A model generated the notes under the pieces. The model was not told where the DNA came from and made no database searches. It saw nothing but the letters and a program-made list of their open reading frames with translations. From Melieria omissa (taxonomy: Eukaryota > Arthropoda > Insecta > Diptera > Ulidiidae), in assembly GCA_963971225.1 (NCBI GenBank), contig OZ020269.1, positions 95,260,540-95,324,539 on the forward strand: DNA of 64,000 bases, written 5' to 3'. Both the position numbers and the translations under genes were made by a program. Below, piece by piece: positions 58,550 to 64,000 of this stretch (its first letter is position 1; the number at the start of each line of letters is the position of its first letter).

Positions 58550-59050
58550 TTGTGTATTTACTTGTGGTGGGGTGTCGCCCCAATGCAGGAGCCGGCGTGG
58601 AGTTGCAAATGAATTTCGAAAATATTTTCAAATACTCGCGCGCGCGCGGCAATTTCACGTGCACACACGACACACCGATGGCACTTGAACGCAACCGTTT
58701 CGGTGACCGGTTGATGAATTTTTCGGCTCTGGTTGTCAAGTTGGGAGAGCAGCGCACTTTGTTGTTGACTGCTGTGCGAGCGTTTGGTGACTGATACTAA
58801 GTCGGTGCCGTTTGCGAAAATTATGAGTGAACCGACTGAACGGATGGTGGCACTAAATTGCCGTGGAGTGTGGAGTAGAGGCGACGTACTCGTATATGTG
58901 TGTTTGTGTGTGTGTGAGTGGGTTTGTTTGGCGTGCGGCGTAGCATATGAGATCGCAACAATGCGCGTCAGTTCGCTTTATGGCAGCTGTCGAATGTGCA
59001 TCGGACAGGTGCGGGTGTGCGGGACGGCGCGATCGTTGTCGTTGCAATGA
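58550..59050 (-). promoter_or_regulatory. Candidate promoter and untranslated first exon on the minus strand
   Basis: The block is less AT-rich, with CA/GT runs and CGCGCGCG. On the minus strand an initiator-like TCAGTC is centred on 58792, and a usable splice donor CAA|GTAAAT is at 58561. The leader between them reads like a fly 5' UTR (CAACAACAAAG, GAAAATATTTTCG). It would point toward the SLC36 gene, whose upstream exon is missing from the nearby sequence, but a link over 24 kb is speculation. Confidence 0.3.
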
Positions 59051-60431
59051 CTGATGGCCAGTGCGCAGGACGAGGCGTTGGTAGCAGTTTGCGCTTTTTT
59101 GGCATTGCTGCTGTTGCTGCATTTAATGTAGCTGTGCATCTTGTTGTTTTTGTTGTGATTATACTGGTTGCGGCTGGTTTTTGTTATTGTTGTTATTATA
59201 GTTTTGATATCTGTTGTTTTATTTATGCTACTAATTTCGTTTTGTTGTCATTCGCTGCTTTGGTCTCGTTGTCAATTGTCGCTTTTGTTTTGCTAGCCAG
59301 CGCCACCAAAGCGCATTGATCATGACAGCTGCTGTTGTTATTATTGATCATGCGCACCCATACACACACACATTACTCACGCCGCCACTGATCTTAGATT
59401 GGCGCAACGCTGGCTGGCATTGCTTGCCGCTATTTACCAACAACATGTTGTTGTTGTTGTTGTTGTTGTTGTTGATTATGTTGCTGGCGAACGCTTCTCC
59501 GACTCTGCGCCGACTCTCACCCAGCCGCACATGTTTCGCCCCATCTAAAGAATCCATCCAACTGCAGTTGGCCGTTTCCCACTGCACTTTAAAACCCGGT
59601 TCGCGCCATCTACTGTCGCTCACGGCTAACGTCGAACCCATTTACGGACATGTGTGCAACGAACGAGCCAGCATGCCACCATGTCACTGCGACTGCGCGG
59701 CGGCCACTTTAACTCTGCACTCTCAGCGGCGCTCAACTCCCAACTCCGCTGCGTAATTATTTTCCAGCGTTCGTCATAATTGCTGCACGATTTACTTACT
59801 ATGCGCATTTTTTGTTGTTGCTTGGCACTTCGCATTTTTACGATCGGTACCTATGAACCGATTTTGGCGTAATGGCTTGATCAGGTTGGCTGCGGTGCGT
59901 GAATGCGTGCGTGTTGGTGTGTGTGTGAGATGCAGTGGAAAATTTTTGAATGAAACTGCATTTTCATGCATGCGGCACTGAGACCTGGTTTCTAGTGCTT
60001 TTACGAGACTTAACTATTAATTGAAGACATTGTAGTTATTGTCGTTGTTGTTGTGTTGCTTAGTGGCTATTCTGTACTTTTAGTTGGTCACAATTGTACT
60101 ACCGACACACTGGACAGACTGTGCGTTTTGCTTATATTTTACCAAATTGTTAAACAACGTTACAAAGTATGCGGCAACGAGTGTCAAATGACACATTGCA
60201 CGGCGGTATTGAGTTGCGTGAGGGAGAGATTGGCCAATTTTTCGAATGCTGGTTGATTTTTCCCCCTTTACGGTGTGGAAAAAATCTCAAAACGAAATGA
60301 AATTATGTAGCAATGTTTCTATTTTAAAGATTGTAATATGTACAGTGTCCTTAAAATTTTGGAAATTGTATCGAAAAGATATTAAATGACTGATCTGTCA
60401 TAAAAATTTAGGAAAATATATGTGAATATTG
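59051..60431. other. Less AT-rich non-coding block with a GTT microsatellite
   Basis: Continues the promoter-like block with TTGTTGTTG-rich sequence. (TTG)9 is at 59448-59474. A 146-codon plus-strand frame at 59316-59756 depends on this low complexity and has no domain, so it is not called. AT-rich from about 60250. Confidence 0.4.
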
Positions 60432-60834
60432 TTAACCCTTTCGCTACAGTTTTTTACTGGGGAAAGTTAAAATGTTTAATTTTACGTTTTTAACTTCTAT
60501 GTGGTTTTATTAGCAACATTCCATAAGCAATTTTTTAATTTGTATACTCGGACCCTGTATTTTAGAGTGTTTTCTATGAGAGCGAATAGAGAAAAGATGT
60601 CAAATTAAAAAGTTATCTAATTTTTCTGCTTCTTCTTCCTTTACTATGTCAAGATATACCATTAAGAAAGTATTAAGTCAAACTTAAATATTCAGTTTAT
60701 TAATTTCGTCTTTTTCCTAAAGCTTCAAACTGTTCTAAGGTCCAATAAAAAAATGTATTCCTGGAACTATAAAGGGTTCAGACGTCTGCAAAGTAGCATG
60801 TTGCCATATGGCAACAAAATGGCGAAATGGTTAA
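60432..60834. mobile_element. TTAA MITE, 403 bp
   Basis: TTAA at both ends. Termini TTAACCCTTTCGC and, reversed, TTAACCATTTCGC differ by one base. No coding capacity. Terminal style matches the elements at 2473, 25590 and 46172. Confidence 0.75.
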
Positions 60835-61974
60835 TAACTACGCAAAATATATAGTCAACTGGAGGTCTGGGTTTTATTATTAAAATTGCGAAAGTTATAT
60901 TTTAATAAATAAAAGTAAGATTATGTTCTGGAATTAAGATGTCAACACTATATTTCTGTCAATTGTGTGATTACATAAGTTTTGTAATGAGTTTTTTTTT
61001 CTACTAAAGATCTATCTATCTTTTATCTGAATATGATTAATGACTGACTAAAACAAGAATTTGTCACTAAATTTATATCTAAAAAAGTATTTAAATAATC
61101 TTAATAACTAACTAAAACAAACCGTCCACTGGTCGTCAGCCTAGTTTAAACATTTTCATTACAATATTTTCAAGTGCACCGTGGTGTATGATATTCAGTG
61201 CTCTCACAATTTTTACGACCAATAAAATCAGGGTCCATTGCGATAATCAAGTTTTTCATGATCATTGATGTTGTTTTGTTTCAAAAATAAAATAAAAAAT
61301 TTATATTAACTACTGTCCAATTTACATACCAACCATGTAACATACCCAATAGATTCAATATTAACTACAATAAATTATGTTCTACTATACGGACAATATT
61401 ATTGAGCAGACTTGATATTTGATTGTAACCTTCATTCAGTTTAATAGTCACCGCAACTGTAGTTAGAATTTTGCAAAACAATCATCACGTTTGCAAGTTG
61501 ATTCAGTGGCAATTAGACATACAAGATTTTAATCAACTCAATTTGAATTTAATTTGTATTTAGACTCGATGACGAATCTTTCGTGCAATTAGGGTAATTA
61601 CAAACAAAACACTATTGAACTATTTGAGAGAGGGCACACACATGGCTAGAACCAACAACAGGAATACTTTTTTCAAATAGGTTTGAGTGTGTTGGTCTGA
61701 TTGAGAGTTCGATTACGAAGGCTTTTTTGCTGGGTATCGTGTAATTATTTTAGAATACAGCATTTATCAACAACAAATTATTGTGGTATTCTGTATAGTT
61801 ACGAGATCTAAAGAGATAATTAACCACCATGTCACATACTTAAGTTAGTTAAATACTTAGATGAAAAAAAAGCCCTTTAATATAGAAGGAATATAAAAGA
61901 AGATGTCATTTGTTCTAGGAAACATTTAAAAAGAAAGCATTAAATATATATTTATATATATATTGGTATATTGA
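60835..61974. other. AT-rich intergenic
   Basis: No gene or bounded element seen. Confidence 0.4.
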
Positions 61975-62830
61975 TTTAAAATACTGAATATATTGTTTTC
62001 GATAAAAAGTTGATTCAATTAAATAATTGTATGAACTTGAAATTAAATGATAAAAAAATTGATTTTTGAGGTAAAAAAACCTATGTTTGAAAATTTTTAA
62101 TCAAAAGAAAACATATAAAACATTTATTATTTAATTGAAATTTAATGAAATAAAGGTTAAAAGGGAATATTTCAGTGAAAAAGGCGGATCAATTTTCTGA
62201 GTAAGGAAATTAGTTAGTTTTAATTCAGGTTAGGTTAGTTAGGTTAGGTCAGGTTAGAGAAGCAATTTAGGAAGCTCAGACAGACCAGACTCAGAGTGCG
62301 TTTTCACAGAAAAAAGAGAAAGAAACCATCAGTGGGTTCAGCAGCCCAAAATTTCGTAGATTGCTATTAAAAAAATTGTCGGCGAATTTCAAGTACTTCT
62401 TTTAGAAAATATTAAAAACACATTGAAAAAAAGAAATATATATATTGATTTCGATAAAAATTTTAAATTCAATTAATTGTATGAACTTGAAATTTAATGA
62501 TAAAATTAATGGTAAAATGAATGTTGAGGCAAAAAATAATATATTTGAAAATTTTTCATTATAAGAAAATATATAAAACATTTATTTTTAAACTAAAATT
62601 TAATGAAATAAAAGAAGGATAAAAGAGAATATTTCAGTCAAAAAGGTGGGTCAATCAGGTTAGGTTAGTTAGGTTAGGTTGTGGAAGCAATTCAGGACAC
62701 TCACATAGACCAGGCTCAGAGTTTGTTTTCCCAGAAAAAAAGAGAAAGAACCCAACAGTGGGTTCAGCAGCCCAAAGTTACTTAGATTGGAATTAAAAAA
62801 TTTTCAGCGAATTTCAAGTACTTCTTCTAG
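61975..62830. repeat. Direct tandem duplication, about 400-430 bp unit
   Basis: Two diverged copies, 61975-62403 and 62436-62830, share in order TTGTATGAACTTGAAATT, ACATATAAAACATTTATT, AGGTTAGGTTAGTTAGGTTA, CAGTGGGTTCAGCAGCCCAA and GCGAATTTCAAGTACTTCTT. No coding capacity. Confidence 0.88.
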
Positions 62831-62882
62831 TCATGTAAAAGGAATACTTTCAAAAAGTTTATAGAATCAAAATTTTCTCTAT

Positions 62883-63080
62883 ATGTATAAACTTTTCTAT
62901 TTGACTTTCCAAACTCTAATCTTTCCATTTGAATCGGTTGGAGTCAATGCTTTCTGGTTATTGATTTGTAAATATCTAACCACCTCTATTACACCGGAAG
63001 AGTGTCAGAAACTTATTTCCTCAGTGCAGAGTCGATGCCAGGATGTAATCGCAGCAAAGGGAGATGTAACCCGATATTAA
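62883..63080 (+). pseudogene. C-terminal remnant of a Tc1-like transposase
   Basis: The frame ends ITPEECQKLISSVQSRCQDV followed by IAAKGDVTRY and a stop, which matches the conserved C-terminus of Tc1-type transposases. The part before about residue 35 is not recognisable. Downstream GACGAATTATTAGTGGCCAC (about 63100) resembles TACGAATTAATAGTGGTAAG (about 63319), perhaps the inner and outer repeats of the right end. The rest of the element is missing or replaced by the tandem duplication. Confidence 0.75.
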
Positions 63081-63390
63081 TTTTTCTTTCATTTGCGGTC
63101 GACGAATTATTAGTGGCCACTTTTAGTTGTAACTTTTTTAAGTTGTTCTGTTCAAAAATTAATAATCAAAATATTATGTAATAAAAAAAGTTAAAAATGT
63201 TTTTTTTTAATAGTAGGCTTTTCAGCCTTTCAAAAGACTATAAATATTGCACGGAACCTTTGACAAATAATGTTTAAAAGGTTAAACTAAAAATTAATAC
63301 GAGAAAAAGTGAAGGGGTACGAATTAATAGTGGTAAGGGCTTGTAATTGTTTAAGATTTATAGTATTTTACACCGATTTTATCTTTATTA

Positions 63391-64000
63391 TCAGGTGTAC
63401 AACTTTGCTTCCGCCGTTTTCCGATAGGTGGCTGTACCGGCTGAGGCTGGTTGAAATACATAGATGGTAATGCCTTTAAAGTGAGTGTGGACAGTGCCTA
63501 ACGAATTGTCATCGCCGTTTCAGTGACAGTTGTTCTTGTTTTCGTATTATTCACGCTCGAAAATGTCCGTTTATGTGCCCAATTCTCGCCATTTGCGGGA
63601 AGTTTTACTTTTCTGTTACAATTCGAAAAAAAATGCAGCTGAAGCGCATCGAATGCTCTCAGAAACTTACGGTGATGCTGCTCTGAGTGAAAGAACGTGT
63701 CGGGAGTGGTTTCAACGTTTTAAAAATGGAAGAGCGACATGACAAAGTCATCCTCCAACAAGACAATGCTCGGCCTCACGTCGCAAAAGTGGTCAAAAAG
63801 TACCTGGAAACGCTGAAATGGGAAGTCTTGCCCCACCCGCCGTATTCCCCAGATGTCGCCCCTTCTGACTTCCACCTATTCCGTTCGATGGCACACGGCC
63901 TGGCAGATCAACATTTTCAATCCTTCGAAGAATTGGAAAAATGGATTGCTTCATGGATAGCGTCAAAAGAGGACTCCTTTTTTCGAGCCGGAATCCGAAA
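63391..64000 (+). mobile_element. Internally deleted mariner element, cut by the window end
   Basis: It starts TCAGGTGTACAACTTTGCTT after a TA at 63389-63390. The start codon is at 63563. The first 57 codons give the HTH region (VLLFCYNSKKNAAEAHRML, TCREWFQRFKNG). Near 63729 the frame breaks and the sequence jumps to the catalytic C-terminal half: QQDNARPHVAKV and PPYSPDVAPSDFHLF, with 34 residues between the two Asp (D34D of mariner). The first catalytic Asp and well over 150 codons are gone. Sequence style is that of the mauritiana/rosa side of mariner. The right terminal repeat is beyond 64000. Confidence 0.92.
63563..64000 (+). pseudogene. mariner transposase pseudogene (deletion fused out of frame)
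   Basis: Coding remnant of the element above: an N-terminal DNA-binding part ending in GRAT and a stop at 63742. The C-terminal part is in another frame from 63729 to the window edge (EERHDKVILQQDN onward). Not functional. Confidence 0.9.

Noticed and set aside
59316..59756. 146-codon plus-strand open frame
   Set aside because: Depends on a TTG repeat (poly-Leu) and has no homologue-like domain; a frame of similar length is open on the other strand.
62225..62260. Relic telomere (TTAGG)
   Set aside because: Only two to three degenerate units embedded in a larger duplicated repeat; Diptera lack TTAGG telomeres.

Overview
The window is AT-rich nuclear DNA from a higher fly. A tephritid fruit fly (Bactrocera/Zeugodacus/Ceratitis type) is the best guess. 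The evidence is that three spliced genes read as dipteran-style homologues, introns run from about 60 bp to several kb with GT..AG ends, and the spacer is packed with fly-type DNA transposons, non-LTR fragments and a tRNA-derived SINE. There are no operons, Shine-Dalgarno sites, CRISPR arrays or prokaryotic genes. The species is inferred, not shown.

Genes. (1) A TMEM164 homologue on the minus strand, 3361-1588, four coding exons, 408 aa, complete. (2) preli-like (prel), a PRELI/MSF1 mitochondrial lipid-transfer protein, plus strand 20896-23267, three exons, 238 aa, complete. (3) An SLC36-type proton-coupled amino-acid transporter, minus strand 34623-28369, six coding exons, 465 aa, complete. 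Its 4.5 kb third coding intron (29603-29490 is the short one; 34261-29726 the long one) is filled with non-LTR retrotransposon debris. I joined the exons by matching reading frame, GT/AG sites and family similarity. The three genes have unrelated jobs (membrane acyl-lipid remodelling, mitochondrial phospholipid transfer, amino-acid transport) and nothing suggests they work together.

Layout. 1-131 TTTTA microsatellite; 1.6-3.4 kb TMEM164; 4.7-6.5 kb three DNA-transposon copies in a row; 7.7-10.7 kb a decayed interspersed repeat and a degenerate tandem satellite split by an 808 bp inverted-repeat element; 12.6-13.95 kb an AT-rich fold-back array; 17.8-19.3 kb three MITE-like elements; 19.9-24.3 kb prel; 24.7-26.0 kb two DNA elements, one with a second nested inside; 28.4-34.6 kb SLC36 gene; 37.1-38.6 kb a TTAA MITE and a 1 kb hAT element; 41.7-42.3 kb non-LTR fragment; 44.2-48.7 kb a cluster of seven short elements, including a MITE inside a MITE; 51.2-53.8 kb a composite tandem-repeat element; 54.4-55.6 kb a dead Tc1-like element; 56.8-57.2 kb MITE; 58.5-59.8 kb a promoter-like, less AT-rich block; 60.4-63.1 kb MITE, tandem duplication and Tc1 remnant; 63.4 kb to the end an internally deleted mariner.

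I found no new multi-gene system. The most distinctive content is the transposon record: exact target-site duplications, nesting, long hairpins and higher-order repeats that can be read directly from the bases.
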